Part shown: one piece after another, positions 27,850 to 38,079 of the stretch
Numbering within the stretch: the first letter of the stretch is position 1
How the letters are laid out: each line of letters opens with the position of its first letter
From: CAZSDU01 sp963662525
GTDB lineage: Bacteria > Bacteroidota > Bacteroidia > Bacteroidales > FEN-979
Assembly (NCBI GenBank): GCA_963662525.1
Contig: OY759717.1
Coordinates: forward strand, 1,178,001-1,242,000
DNA length: 64,000 bases
Direction: 5' to 3'
The notes under the pieces: generated by a model
The model's input: only the letters and a program-made list of their open reading frames with translations
Database searches by the model: none
What the model was told of the DNA's origin: nothing
Made by a program: the position numbers and the translations under genes

Positions 27850-28942
27850 ATGGTAACACTGGATCAGATCAAAGATCTTCAGTCAAGGCTCGAAGCCCTG
27901 AGGAGGTTTCTTTGACATCGACAATAAACTAAACCTTATCCGGGAAGAAGAAAAACTGACCGAGGCGCCCGATTTCTGGAATAACCCCAAAGCAGCAGAA
28001 CAGGTTCTGAAATCCATCCGGGACAAAAAAAACTGGACCGATGCCTACAAGGCAGCCGTTAACCATGATGAGGATCTCTGGGTAATGTGGGAATTCTTCA
28101 TCCAGGGTGAAGGCGGGGAGGAAGACCTGGAAAAACAATACTTTCAAACTTTGAAACTGACGGAAGACCTGGAATTCAGGAATATGCTCAGCGGGGAGGA
28201 AGACAAACTCGGCGCCATCGTACAGATCAATTCAGGGGCAGGCGGAACAGAAAGCCAGGACTGGGCACAGATGCTGATGCGGATGTATATCCGTTACGGG
28301 GAACGAAGCAATTTCAAGGTCAAGGAAGTCGATATTCAGGAAGGCGATGTAGCGGGGATCAAATCAGTCACCCTTGAATTTGAAGGAGATTATGCCTATG
28401 GTTACCTGAAAGGAGAAAACGGGGTCCACCGCCTGGTCAGACTCTCCCCTTTTGATTCCAATCACAAGCGACATACTTCCTTTGCCTCGGTATATGCCTA
28501 CCCGATCATCGACGACAACATCAACATTGAAATCAATCCGGCTGATATCAGCTGGGATACTTTCAGGAGCAGCGGTCCCGGCGGGCAAAATGTAAACAAG
28601 GTAGAAACCGCCGTAAGACTGAAACATGAACCTACCGGTATCGTGATCGAATGTCAGGAAACCCGCTCCCAGGGTCAGAACCGTGAAAAAGCGCTGAAAC
28701 TCCTGAAATCCCAGCTCTATGAGATTGAACTTCGTAAGCAAAGGGAAAAGATCGCCGTGATCGAAAGCGGAAAAAAGAAAATTGAATGGGGAAGCCAGAT
28801 CCGGAGTTATGTTCTTCATCCCTATAAAATGGTAAAAGACCTGAGAACCGGAGTGGAAACCAGCAATACCCAGGATGTCCTCGATGGCGATCTCAGTGAA
28901 TTCATCAAGGCGTTTTTAATGGAATTCGGAAATTCATATTAG
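27850..28942 (+). CDS. prfB: Peptide chain release factor 2 with programmed +1 frameshift
   Basis: RF2 ends translation at UGA and UAA. The first reading frame runs from ATG 27850 for 21 codons to CTT at 27910-27912, followed by in-frame TGA at 27913; a +1 shift (CTT-T-GAC) gives DIDNKLNLIREEE and continues to 28942, making 363 residues. The recoding signal is complete: a Shine-Dalgarno-like AGGAGG at 27901-27906, three spacer bases, then CTTTGAC. The main body has the codon-recognition tripeptide S-P-F (RLSPFDSNHKRHTSF) and the catalytic G-G-Q in SSGPGGQNVNKVETAVR. Low RF2 favours the shift, giving autoregulation, as established for prfB. Simple gene calls would start at 28085 and lose 78 codons. 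Confidence 0.95.
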
Positions 28943-28943
28943 T

Positions 28944-29288
28944 ATGCTGACCATATATCATAACCCACAATGCAAAAAGTCCCGGGCCGGGTTGAAATAT
29001 TTGCAGGACAAAGGAGTGGACATCCTCATTGTTGAATACCTGAAAAAACCGTTCACCGGGAAAGAACTGGAAGTACTCCTGGTCAAACTGAATAAGAAAC
29101 CTGATGAACTGGTTAGAACACAGGAAACTTACTATAAACAAAACCTGAAAGGAAAGAAGTTTGAAGACCATGAATGGATCAAAATATTGCTGGGCAATCC
29201 GAAGCTGATTCAGCGACCCATCGTGGAAGCACAGTATAAAGCAGTGATCGGCGATCCCGCTGAAAACATTGATGACATCCTGAAATAA
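28944..29288 (+). CDS. ArsC/Spx-family thioredoxin-fold protein (arsenate reductase-like)
   Basis: A 114-residue protein with the ArsC N-terminal motif YHNPQCKKSR (Cys10) and the C-terminal L-I-Q-R-P-I-V motif carrying the oxyanion-binding Arg. These fit glutaredoxin-dependent arsenate reductases, though the usual G-R-P-P/E segment is replaced by VIGDPAENI. No arsenite pump, arsR or other ars gene is nearby, so a housekeeping redox role is as likely as arsenate detoxification. It starts one base after the prfB stop and is followed by fumC in 20 bases. Confidence 0.75.
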   Translation: MLTIYHNPQCKKSRAGLKYLQDKGVDILIVEYLKKPFTGKELEVLLVKLNKKPDELVRTQETYYKQNLKGKKFEDHEWIKILLGNPKLIQRPIVEAQYKAVIGDPAENIDDILK

Positions 29289-29308
29289 ACCATCAAATTA
29301 TATCTGCC

Positions 29309-30706
29309 ATGAAAACCCGCATCGAAAATGACAGCATGGGACCCATAGAGGTACCTGCCGACAAATACTGGGGAGCTCAAACCCAGCGCTCTGTCGAAAA
29401 TTTCAAAATCGGAGAACCTGCATCCATGCCAAAGGAAGTCATCAAGGCCATGGCCATCCTCAAGAAGGCGGCGGCCATGGTGAATTTTGACCTGGGCGTC
29501 CTGCCGCTGGAAAAGAAGGATATGATCATTCATGTCTGTGATGAAATAACGGAAGGAAAACTGGATGATCAGTTTCCGCTTGTGATCTGGCAAACCGGTT
29601 CAGGAACCCAGACCAATATGAACCTGAATGAAGTCATTGCCAACCGTGCCCATGTATTGAACGGTGGAGTGCTGGGCGGTGAAGGAAAAACAGTGATCCA
29701 TCCCAACGATGATGTAAATAAATCACAATCCTCGAACGATACTTTTCCGACTGCCATGAGTATCGCTGCTTATAAGATGGTGGTTGAGACCACTATTCCG
29801 GGCGTAGAGCACATGAAAAATACCCTGGCAAAAAAGTCAGAACAGTTCAAAGATATCATCAAAACCGGACGCACCCACCTGATGGATGCCACTCCCCTGA
29901 CTCTCGGACAGGAATTTTCAGGTTACGTATCCCAACTGGAACATGGCATTATAGCATTAAAAAACACCCTGCCTCACCTGAGTGAACTGGCGCTGGGCGG
30001 AACTGCGGTGGGAACCGGTTTGAATGCACCCAAAGGGTACGATGTTCTGGTGGCAAAAAAAATCGCCGAGCTGACCGGATTACCTTTCGTCACAGCAACG
30101 AATAAATTCGAATCCCTCTCCGCCCATGATGCCATGGTGGAAACATCGGGAGCTTTGAAAACCCTGGCTGTAAGCTGTATGTATATCGCCAGCAACATCC
30201 GTTTATCCGCCTCAGGCCCCCGTTGCGGGATCGGCGAGCTCATGCTGCCTGAAAACGAACCGGGGTCTTCCATCATGCCGGGGAAAGTCAACCCGACCCA
30301 GCCGGAAGCCCTCACCATGGTCTGTGCCCAGGTCATCGGAAATGATGTGGCTGTGAATATCGGAGGCATGAACGGACATTTTCAGCTCAATGTCTTCAAA
30401 CCGGTGATCATTAAAAACGTCCTTGAATCTGCCCGGCTGATCGGAGATGCCTGCAAGTCCTTTGCCGACAACTGCGGCGTGGGCATTGAACCCAATATGA
30501 CCGCCATCAATCGTAACCTCGAGAATTCCCTGATGCTGGTCACGGCACTCAATCCGCATATCGGTTATGACAATGCTGCCAAAATCGCCAAGAAAGCCCA
30601 TAAGGAACATAAAACCCTGAGGGAAGCCACCCTTGAACTGGGACTTCTGAAGGATGAGGAATTTACCAGGATCGTTGATCCAAAGAAAATGGTCGGGCCA
30701 AAGTGA
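29309..30706 (+). CDS. fumC: Class II fumarate hydratase
   Basis: FumC interconverts fumarate and L-malate in the TCA cycle without an Fe-S cluster. The 465-residue protein has the family start MGPIEVPADKYWGAQTQRSV, the active-site T-G-R-T-H-L-M-D-A-T-P-L segment, QTGSGTQTNMNLNEV and the catalytic signature GSSIMPGKVNPTQPEA. Length is typical. It is the last gene of the recX-prfB-arsC-fumC run and converges with the GT39-type gene 12 bases away. Confidence 0.95.
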   Translation: MKTRIENDSMGPIEVPADKYWGAQTQRSVENFKIGEPASMPKEVIKAMAILKKAAAMVNFDLGVLPLEKKDMIIHVCDEITEGKLDDQFPLVIWQTGSGTQTNMNLNEVIANRAHVLNGGVLGGEGKTVIHPNDDVNKSQSSNDTFPTAMSIAAYKMVVETTIPGVEHMKNTLAKKSEQFKDIIKTGRTHLMDATPLTLGQEFSGYVSQLEHGIIALKNTLPHLSELALGGTAVGTGLNAPKGYDVLVAKKIAELTGLPFVTATNKFESLSAHDAMVETSGALKTLAVSCMYIASNIRLSASGPRCGIGELMLPENEPGSSIMPGKVNPTQPEALTMVCAQVIGNDVAVNIGGMNGHFQLNVFKPVIIKNVLESARLIGDACKSFADNCGVGIEPNMTAINRNLENSLMLVTALNPHIGYDNAAKIAKKAHKEHKTLREATLELGLLKDEEFTRIVDPKKMVGPK

Positions 30707-30718
30707 ATGCAGAAGTAA

Positions 30719-32491
30719 TTAACGTTTAAGGGTATCGGTTATCGGCAGGATTACCGGTGGCTGACGACGTACAATACGCAAAGCTTCCATGCGGATCATG
30801 TCGTCGAGTTGCAGACCTTGCTGGATTGCTCTCTTTTCCAGGATTTTCATAAAAGTGGGGTCAGAGCGGATCTGTTGATTCACATAGATCAGGGTATCGG
30901 TTTGGGCCTGAAGCTTTGATTTTTTCAAGGTATCGGAAGGCGTAAAGATCAGGTCGTCTTTACGGCCGATCAAACGGAAAATATATGCTGTCCGAATGGT
31001 GTCCTTACCCCTGATGATCGGAATTGTATCAGAAGGCAGAATGATCTCGTAGGATTTCCCGTAAAGGTTCATCGGATCTTCATAATCATCGCTGAGAGCA
31101 ATATACCAGGCATCGCTCCCTTTCAGGAGGTTGCCTCTGGTTTTATTGATCCAGAAATACTTGTGAATCCGCTCCAGGTCACCGATAGCAAATACATTCC
31201 GATGCGTTTTCCTGGCCACATAATAATCCAGGTTGGCAGCAGGAAACCAGCGGAATGTAAGGATGGGCGAATCTTTTGCCATCAGGTAATGGTCTTCATC
31301 CCATTTGGCCAGGGGAGCAAATTTCTCCCCCAGTTGTTTCCAGCCGGCAAGATCGGCAGAAACATCTTCCACTTTCCATTTTTTAAATGGAATCCAGCCA
31401 TAACGGATCTGGGTTACTGCCACTGTGATTACCAGAACCAATAAACCTAAAGCGACTGCAATGGGCCAGGGAATAACTCGAAGTTTGCTGTCTTCCCGTT
31501 TGGGATGAGAGAGGAAAGCAGCTGCGAGCAAAATAAAACCGAAGTAAGCAGGACCGGTCCAATGCGGCAGTGTGCTGCGAAACAGGGAGAATCCGGTGAA
31601 AACGATGATCAGCGGTAAACTAAGCCAGAGAATCAGTCGTAAATACTTTGATTCAAGAAAATGCCTTCCCCTGAAAAGAGCTATAAAGGCCGATAATATT
31701 ATCAGTACATTGACGGGATTATTGTAAAAAAATTGTCCGACAATTTCTGTCAGGAAATATTGTGGCCTGATGCCCCAGCCTTCCGGATCCACCCGGTTTT
31801 CATGAAAGGTAAAACTGATAAAATCATGATCGGCATTCCAGATGACTACAGGTGAAAAGATCATGATACAGACCAGGAATGCCAGGTAAGTTTCTTTAAC
31901 CAGGAGCCATTTGGGATTGTAAATCAAAATATACATCAAAACACCTGCCAGCAGAAAAAAAGAATGGTATTTCGACAACAAGGCCATCCCGGCAAAAATT
32001 CCAGCTGCAAAAAGAAAATTTCTGCTTCGGGTCTCCAGCTGTTCATCGGGCAAAGACCGCATCAGCAAATACATGGTCCCCAGCCAGAAGAAACTCTGAG
32101 GTGTATCGGGAAGAATAAAGGTACCGGTTAGAATAAATCCATAAAAGGAAGCCGTATAGAGCAAGGCAGCATAGAGACCCGTCAGGTTGCTTTTGATTTC
32201 CTTCCCGATCATGAAAATCAGAATAGTATTCAGGGTGCCCAGGACAACAGAAGCCAGACGGAGGAAAAATTCACTGTCGAGCAAGAGGTTCAATGAAAAA
32301 AACTGAATAACCAGTCCAACCATCGGGGGATGGTCAAAATGACTAAGGGCAGGATATCTGGCATACGTCCAGTAGTAAACCTCATCGTTCCCCAGTTCAA
32401 TGGATCCTGCAATCAGTCCACGTACCAATGCCGATACAAGAAGCAGAACACCAAGGGTCCAGAATATTTTCTTATCTGATGGCATTTTCAT
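30719..32491 (-). CDS. GT39/ArnT-like membrane glycosyltransferase
   Basis: A 590-residue polytopic membrane protein with about nine to eleven predicted helices in the first 370 residues and a soluble tail. GNDEVYYWTYARYPALSHFD and the following HPPMVG are the conserved acidic-YYW and D-H-P-P segment of the first periplasmic loop of GT39/ArnT/PMT-type transferases, which use a lipid-linked sugar. RIVRRQ near the C-terminus is unremarkable. Acceptor (lipid A, protein or other glycan) unknown. It is preceded by the Nramp gene at a 48-base gap, so possibly a separate unit. Confidence 0.85.
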   Translation of the reverse strand: MKMPSDKKIFWTLGVLLLVSALVRGLIAGSIELGNDEVYYWTYARYPALSHFDHPPMVGLVIQFFSLNLLLDSEFFLRLASVVLGTLNTILIFMIGKEIKSNLTGLYAALLYTASFYGFILTGTFILPDTPQSFFWLGTMYLLMRSLPDEQLETRSRNFLFAAGIFAGMALLSKYHSFFLLAGVLMYILIYNPKWLLVKETYLAFLVCIMIFSPVVIWNADHDFISFTFHENRVDPEGWGIRPQYFLTEIVGQFFYNNPVNVLIILSAFIALFRGRHFLESKYLRLILWLSLPLIIVFTGFSLFRSTLPHWTGPAYFGFILLAAAFLSHPKREDSKLRVIPWPIAVALGLLVLVITVAVTQIRYGWIPFKKWKVEDVSADLAGWKQLGEKFAPLAKWDEDHYLMAKDSPILTFRWFPAANLDYYVARKTHRNVFAIGDLERIHKYFWINKTRGNLLKGSDAWYIALSDDYEDPMNLYGKSYEIILPSDTIPIIRGKDTIRTAYIFRLIGRKDDLIFTPSDTLKKSKLQAQTDTLIYVNQQIRSDPTFMKILEKRAIQQGLQLDDMIRMEALRIVRRQPPVILPITDTLKR

Positions 32492-32539
32492 TTAACAAAA
32501 AAGAAATTTCGCCTAATCATCGCCAAAGGTAAGCAGAAT

Positions 32540-33802
32540 TCAGAATAAACTGATCAGTAAAAGCACGTTCAGGAAGGTGACAATTCCTCCGATCAGAAGC
32601 AAAAGTCCTGTGGTAAAAGGCCGGTTCACATATTTCCCCATTACCTTGCCTGAGGAGGTCAGGTAGATCTGTAAGAAAATTGTAATGGGAAGTTGAATGC
32701 TCAGCACCATCTGGGAAATGATCAACCCGCGGTACGGATCGTGGATTAAAAAAATGATAAGGAGTGCCATTACCAATGAAATTAAAACCCCAAGCCTGGA
32801 ATGGTTATCACGGATATCGTAAGGCTCTCCATAAAGACCTGCAAAAATGGATCCGCCTGCCATGCCTGAAGTGATGGTGGAAGCAATGCCTGCAAATAGA
32901 AGTGCAATGGCGAAAATAAGGGATGCACTGTTACCAAGCAATGGCGCAAGGATACTTTCAGCTTGCTGAAGCTCGTTTACCGGAACTTTATGAACGAAAA
33001 AAGTGGTGGCCGCCAGCAGAATCATGGCACTGTTAATCGCCCAGCCGATGATCATGGCGAGAAAGGTATCCACAAACTCATATTTCAGCTGCTTTTTAAT
33101 GACTTCTTCATTTTCAAGATTCCATTGCCGGCTCTGGATCACTTCCGAATGAAGAAAAAGGTTATGAGGCATGACCACAGCACCCAGGACACTCATCACA
33201 ATAATGATGGAGCCCTGTGGAATGGTAGGTTTCACCCAGCTGATTCCTGCCTGAACCCAGTCGATATCCACCAGGCTGAGCTCATACAGAAATGACAATC
33301 CGATAACAGAGACAAAGGCAATGATGATCTTTTCGATTTTCTGATAGGAATTAGTCAGAAGCATGATCAGCACAAAAATAAAGGTCAGTAGAGCTCCTGC
33401 TGGAATGGGGATATTGAATATCATGTTCAGGGCCACGGCTGCACCCAGGATTTCAGCCAGGGAAGTGGAGACTGAAGCACCCATGGCAGATAGCAGAACG
33501 CTGCGTGAAACCCAGACCGGGGTATATTTACTGGCTGCTTCCGAAAGACATAAGCCGGTGGCAATGCCCAGGTGGGCCACATTATGCTGAAGAATGATCA
33601 GCATGACCGTAGACAGGGTGACCATCCACAGCAAAGTATAACCATAACCTGAGCCTGCTGCAATATTTGATGCCCAATTGCCCGGATCAATGAAACCAAC
33701 AGTCACCAGTAAGCCGGGACCGATAAATTTCAGAATATCCAGCGCCCCGTAGCGGGGTTTATGATCTTTCCTGCGAAGGTCCTTGATAAAGCCGGGTAAC
33801 AT
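32540..33802 (-). CDS. Nramp-family divalent metal transporter
   Basis: A 420-residue transporter, 11 predicted membrane helices, that probably imports Mn2+ or Fe2+ with protons. Nramp metal-site motifs are visible: D-P-G-N-W in helix 1 (GFIDPGNWASNIAAGS) and M-P-H-N in helix 6 (GAVVMPHNLFLHS). W replaces the usual F after DPGN. No metal-responsive regulator is adjacent. It lies downstream of the RND operon after a 64-base gap with its own -7 box, so it is likely independently transcribed. Confidence 0.9.
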   Translation of the reverse strand: MLPGFIKDLRRKDHKPRYGALDILKFIGPGLLVTVGFIDPGNWASNIAAGSGYGYTLLWMVTLSTVMLIILQHNVAHLGIATGLCLSEAASKYTPVWVSRSVLLSAMGASVSTSLAEILGAAVALNMIFNIPIPAGALLTFIFVLIMLLTNSYQKIEKIIIAFVSVIGLSFLYELSLVDIDWVQAGISWVKPTIPQGSIIIVMSVLGAVVMPHNLFLHSEVIQSRQWNLENEEVIKKQLKYEFVDTFLAMIIGWAINSAMILLAATTFFVHKVPVNELQQAESILAPLLGNSASLIFAIALLFAGIASTITSGMAGGSIFAGLYGEPYDIRDNHSRLGVLISLVMALLIIFLIHDPYRGLIISQMVLSIQLPITIFLQIYLTSSGKVMGKYVNRPFTTGLLLLIGGIVTFLNVLLLISLF

Positions 33803-33820
33803 CCTGATGGTTTAGCAGGC

Positions 33821-33828
33821 CAAATATA
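33821..33828 (-). promoter_or_regulatory. -7 box upstream of the Nramp gene
   Basis: TATATTTG on the minus strand fits TAnnTTTG, 18 bases before the Nramp ATG. A TTG at 33855-33853 lies about five bases further away than the usual spacing. Confidence 0.45.
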
Positions 33829-33866
33829 CATAAATGCGCAACATCCAGGCACCAAGGATTTATGAC

Positions 33867-36800
33867 TTAAGATTCACGACTTACCTTCCGGGAGAATCTT
33901 GTCTTGATCTTATCAAATATCTCGTAAACCACGGGCACCACGATAAGTGTCAGAAAGAGGGAACTGGTAAGACCACCGATCAGCGCCCAGGCCATGCCGT
34001 TTTTCCATTCACTGCCCGCCCCTGAAGCCAGGGCAATCGGAAGCATCCCGAATATCATCGAAAAAGTAGTCATCAGAATGGGGCGCATTCTTACTTTCCC
34101 AGCGAGAATCAGTGCCTCAACCGTCGTATGGCCATCTGCCTTCATCTGGTTTGTAAAGTCAACCAGCAGGATCGCATTTTTCCCTACCAGACCAACCAGC
34201 ATAATCATCCCCAGGATTGAAAAGATGGTGAGTGCCTGCATCGTCAGTCCCAATGCCAGCAATGCGCCGATGATAGCCAGGGGTATGGAGAACAGCACCA
34301 CAAAAGGATAAATGTAAGAGTCATATAGAGCCACCATGATGAGATACACGAAAAGAATGGAGGCAAGGAAGGCGATACCCATACTGCCAAAGGCTTCGGT
34401 CTGGTATTTCATATCACCTTCAGGAATGATGTTGACTTCTTTCGGAAGTTTCATTCCTTGTACCCGTTTAAGCACATCTTCTCCCACCGTACCCACAGGG
34501 CGGCCAATGACCTGTGAATTCACGGTTACGGAAGGAACCCGGTTGTAGCGCTGCAGTATCGTAGTCCCGCTCGACGGACGAATGCTTGCAAACTGATTCA
34601 ATTGTATCGTCTGCCCGCGGCTGTTGATAAAATTAAGACTGGCTATATCCGCGATACTGTTGCGGTCGAACTGGTCGAGCACCACATTGATGTCGTATTC
34701 GTTCTCGCCATTCCTGAACTTGGCATCCGTATTTCCGCTGAAAGCATTCTGCAGCGTCATTCCAATCATGGCAGTGGATAAACCAAGTTCGGCCATTTTT
34801 TCTTTGTCGAGTTGAATGTCAACTTCCGGGTTCCCGGCTTCTACAGATAATTTCACCTCATAAGTCCCCGGGACTTTCTTCATTTCTTCCATCACTTTCC
34901 CGGCATATTTATTCAGTGTATCCATATTGGGACCACTCAGTACGATTTGAATGGGATCCATGTCGGAGGTGCCCATGAGAGAAACAATGGTTGACCTTAT
35001 CTTAATACCGGGAAACATGGTCATTAAATTCTTCTTCATGTCAAGGGCAAACTGCTCAGAGGTAATTTCACGCTTCTCCTTCTCTACCATTTTGATATGC
35101 ATTTCGGAATTATACGCGTTGGATCCTCCTCCAAAGAAACTGGTCGAACTTCCTACGGATGTAAAAACACTGGTAACTACCGGTAAACTGCGGATATATT
35201 GTTCGGCTTTAAGCGTCGCCTGATTGGTTTGCTCAATCGTGGCATCTTTGGGCAATTCCATGGTAATGATCACTTCCCCCCTGTCGCCCATGGTAATAAA
35301 CTCGCTTCCGATAAAACCTGTCGCAACCAAAGCAACAGAAGCAAAAAAGAGAAGTGTAACAGCGCTGAGAGTGATAAATTTGTGTTTCAAAGCCCAGAGC
35401 ATGACCTTTGAATACCCTTCGGTAAATCGATGCAGAAAGCCTTCAAATGCTTCTATGATCCGGCTGAGCAAGCTTCCTTTTCGAAAATGCTCACGCTTTG
35501 CCATCCTTGAAGCCAGGAGCGGAGTCACGGTGAAGGAAACAAACAAGCTGAGCAGGGTGGCAAATACTACGACCAGGGCGAACTGCCTCAACAAACCTGA
35601 GATCATGCTCGTGATAATGGCAATCGGCAAAAACACCACCACATCGACCATGGTTATCGATACAGCAGTATAATTGATTTCGTTTCGCCCGTCAATGGCA
35701 GCCTTACGCCGGTCTTTCCCCATTTCCATATGGCGGTAAATGTTTTCAAGCACCACGATGGAATCATCCACGAGAATTCCGATCACCAGCGACATGGCCA
35801 CCATGGATATGATATTCAGGGAGAAATTCAGGACAAACATCGCGGTGAAAACCGAAATGAGTGAGGCCGGAATGGCAACCATGACAATGAATGAGTTTCG
35901 TAAACTATGCAAAAAGACCAGCATGACCAGGGCTACCAGACAAATGGCCAGCAACAGATCTTTCATCACCGCTGAAGCCGAATCCAGGGTAAAATCCGAA
36001 GTATCATTCGCCACTTCAAATTTTAATCCCTGAGGCTCATAAATCTTTTCTATCTGTTTGATGGACTCCTTGACTTTTTTGGAAATTTCCACTTCATTTC
36101 CATCCGGTTGCTTGAAGATCATCAGACCCACTGAATTCTCTCCATTGATGCGGCTGATGCTCCGGGTTTCCCGTTTGGCATCCTGAACTTCGGCCACATC
36201 CTCAAGTTTTACCAGACTTCCGTTGGGATCGGTAGCCAGCACAAGGTTTCGCATATCATCCAGGCGGGCAAATTTACCGGAAAGACGAATTATGACTTCC
36301 TGGCTTTGACTCTTAATCTTACCGGTAGGAAATTCCATATTGGCCGACTGGATGGCCTGGGTGACCTGCAAGATCGAGAGATTATGGGCCCGGAGTTTTT
36401 CATTGTCAACATTAATACGGATCTCCCGTTCTTCCCCTCCCACAAGATCCACCTGGGATACTCCGGTGATGGTGGAAATCATGGGCTTGATCTTGTTTTT
36501 CACCAGGTCGTAAACCTCTGTGGATGGAATATTGGCTGTTATCCCCAGCCTGATGATGGGAATATCGTCCATCGAAAAGTTATTGATGATCGGAGGAAGT
36601 ACATCTTTGGGGAGCAGGTACTCCATATTGCCAACCTTCCGTGTGGCATTCTCAAGTGCCCGGTCCATATTGGCACTGCTTTTGAAAATGATCACTACAA
36701 CTGAGGCACCTTCATAGGAAGTACTCTGAATGTTATCGATATCTTCAAGAGAAGAAATAGCATCTTCTATCTTTTTTGTCACCGAATTCTCCACTTCAGA

Positions 36801-36968
36801 AGGGGATGCCCCTGGGTAATTAGCAACTACGACCAATACCGGCTGGGAATATTTTGGAAGAAGCTCATAATTCAGTGAGAAATAACTCACCAGGCCCAGG
36901 AAGGTCAGCACGGCAAAAATGACCACGATCAGCGTAGGACGTTTTATCGAAAGTTCTGCAATATTCAT
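33867..36968 (-). CDS. RND efflux transporter, HAE1-type (AcrB/MexB-like)
   Basis: The inner-membrane pump of a tripartite efflux system; 1033 residues, the expected length, with duplicated six-helix halves and two large periplasmic loops. Diagnostic stretches: N-terminal MNIAELSIKRPTLIVVIFAV, PGASPSEVENSVTKKIED, helix-4 region VIGILVDDSIVVLENIYRHM with the paired Asp residues of the proton relay, and LVGLVGKNAILLVDFTNQM in the second half. It exports hydrophobic compounds; substrates cannot be read from sequence. Gap to the adaptor gene is 11 bases. Confidence 0.95.
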   Translation of the reverse strand: MNIAELSIKRPTLIVVIFAVLTFLGLVSYFSLNYELLPKYSQPVLVVVANYPGASPSEVENSVTKKIEDAISSLEDIDNIQSTSYEGASVVVIIFKSSANMDRALENATRKVGNMEYLLPKDVLPPIINNFSMDDIPIIRLGITANIPSTEVYDLVKNKIKPMISTITGVSQVDLVGGEEREIRINVDNEKLRAHNLSILQVTQAIQSANMEFPTGKIKSQSQEVIIRLSGKFARLDDMRNLVLATDPNGSLVKLEDVAEVQDAKRETRSISRINGENSVGLMIFKQPDGNEVEISKKVKESIKQIEKIYEPQGLKFEVANDTSDFTLDSASAVMKDLLLAICLVALVMLVFLHSLRNSFIVMVAIPASLISVFTAMFVLNFSLNIISMVAMSLVIGILVDDSIVVLENIYRHMEMGKDRRKAAIDGRNEINYTAVSITMVDVVVFLPIAIITSMISGLLRQFALVVVFATLLSLFVSFTVTPLLASRMAKREHFRKGSLLSRIIEAFEGFLHRFTEGYSKVMLWALKHKFITLSAVTLLFFASVALVATGFIGSEFITMGDRGEVIITMELPKDATIEQTNQATLKAEQYIRSLPVVTSVFTSVGSSTSFFGGGSNAYNSEMHIKMVEKEKREITSEQFALDMKKNLMTMFPGIKIRSTIVSLMGTSDMDPIQIVLSGPNMDTLNKYAGKVMEEMKKVPGTYEVKLSVEAGNPEVDIQLDKEKMAELGLSTAMIGMTLQNAFSGNTDAKFRNGENEYDINVVLDQFDRNSIADIASLNFINSRGQTIQLNQFASIRPSSGTTILQRYNRVPSVTVNSQVIGRPVGTVGEDVLKRVQGMKLPKEVNIIPEGDMKYQTEAFGSMGIAFLASILFVYLIMVALYDSYIYPFVVLFSIPLAIIGALLALGLTMQALTIFSILGMIMLVGLVGKNAILLVDFTNQMKADGHTTVEALILAGKVRMRPILMTTFSMIFGMLPIALASGAGSEWKNGMAWALIGGLTSSLFLTLIVVPVVYEIFDKIKTRFSRKVSRES

Positions 36969-36979
36969 AAAAGGTGAGG

Positions 36980-38041
36980 TTATTTATTGTTGACGATGGT
37001 GACCATGGAGTTATTGTCGAGGTTGATCTGGCCGGAGGTTACGATCAGTTCCCCTTCCCTAAGCCCTGATAAAACTTCGACCTGGCGGTCATCAGCAGAT
37101 CCGATGCGGATGTCTTTCAAGATGGCTTTGTTGCCTTCCACAACATAAACTTTGGGCTCTTTGATACTTCCGATGATGGATTGACGGGGAATGGTCAGGC
37201 ATTCTCTTTCCATCCCTGTGCCAAAGCCGACAGTGCCGAACATGCCTGCTTTCAACGGATGGCGGAGGTCATTGACCAATTCAATTTCAACCGGGAATCG
37301 CCGGGCATCATCCGCCTTTACACCTACCGAAACGACAGAACCCTGATACACAATACCCGGATACAGAGAGGAAGTTATTTTCACTTGCTGGCGATCATGA
37401 ATTAAAACGGCCTCACTTTCTGCCACATAAGCAATGAACTTAAGCCTGCTGATATCGACAATTTCAGCGACCGGCGAGCCCGGCATCAGTAAGGAACCTG
37501 TTTCTATCAGGCGTTTAACGATAGTACCCTGAATGGGTGCTTTTATTGTTGCATTATCGAGTTGTTTTTTTAAGCTCACCACATCGGCTTCAGATTTTTT
37601 CAGGAATAAACGCGCATCTTCCACTTGCTGGCTCGAAATGGCATCATCTTTTAAAAGTCCCTCATATTTCTGAAGATCCGCTTTTGCTTTATCACAGGAA
37701 GCCTGTGCCAGGGAGTACTGGCTGCGTAACACTTCATCATCGAGATGGGCTAAAATCTGACCCTGTCTGACAAAATCACCAATGTTAAATAAAAGGCTGA
37801 CTACTTTGCCCTGTCCTTCCGATGAAACCATCAATTCATGGATGGCCGAAAAAGATCCGTTGGCCGGAAAATCTCCGCTGATACGGTTCATTTTAAGCGC
37901 TGTCACGAAAACAGGAATGGTCTTAAGGTTACCCTCTAAGTGGGCTTTCTCGTCAATTCGTTTTTTATTGTAAAACAAGGTGGCTGTGCAAGCACCAACC
38001 AGAACAAGGATGATCAGGGTGATAATCAGATTACGTTTCAT
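36980..38041 (-). CDS. RND periplasmic adaptor (membrane fusion protein)
   Basis: A 353-residue adaptor with an N-terminal membrane segment or signal (NLIITLIILVLVGACTA; a Cys at 18 could be lipidated), a lipoyl-like domain (SEGQGKVVSLLFNIGDFVRQGQILAHLDDE), a coiled-coil hairpin (about 85-150), the second lipoyl half (ATIKAPIQGTIVKRLIETGSLLM) and a beta-barrel domain. It links the RND pump to the TolC channel. It lies between the tolC-like and RND genes in one operon. Confidence 0.93.
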   Translation of the reverse strand: MKRNLIITLIILVLVGACTATLFYNKKRIDEKAHLEGNLKTIPVFVTALKMNRISGDFPANGSFSAIHELMVSSEGQGKVVSLLFNIGDFVRQGQILAHLDDEVLRSQYSLAQASCDKAKADLQKYEGLLKDDAISSQQVEDARLFLKKSEADVVSLKKQLDNATIKAPIQGTIVKRLIETGSLLMPGSPVAEIVDISRLKFIAYVAESEAVLIHDRQQVKITSSLYPGIVYQGSVVSVGVKADDARRFPVEIELVNDLRHPLKAGMFGTVGFGTGMERECLTIPRQSIIGSIKEPKVYVVEGNKAILKDIRIGSADDRQVEVLSGLREGELIVTSGQINLDNNSMVTIVNNK

Positions 38042-38079
38042 AGATATTAAATGACAAAAAAAATATTAATTCTTCATTC

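Noticed and set aside
28944..29288. An arsenic resistance operon
   Set aside because: The ArsC-like gene lies in a prfB-fumC run with no arsB/acr3 or arsR nearby; the single gene does not make a resistance cassette.
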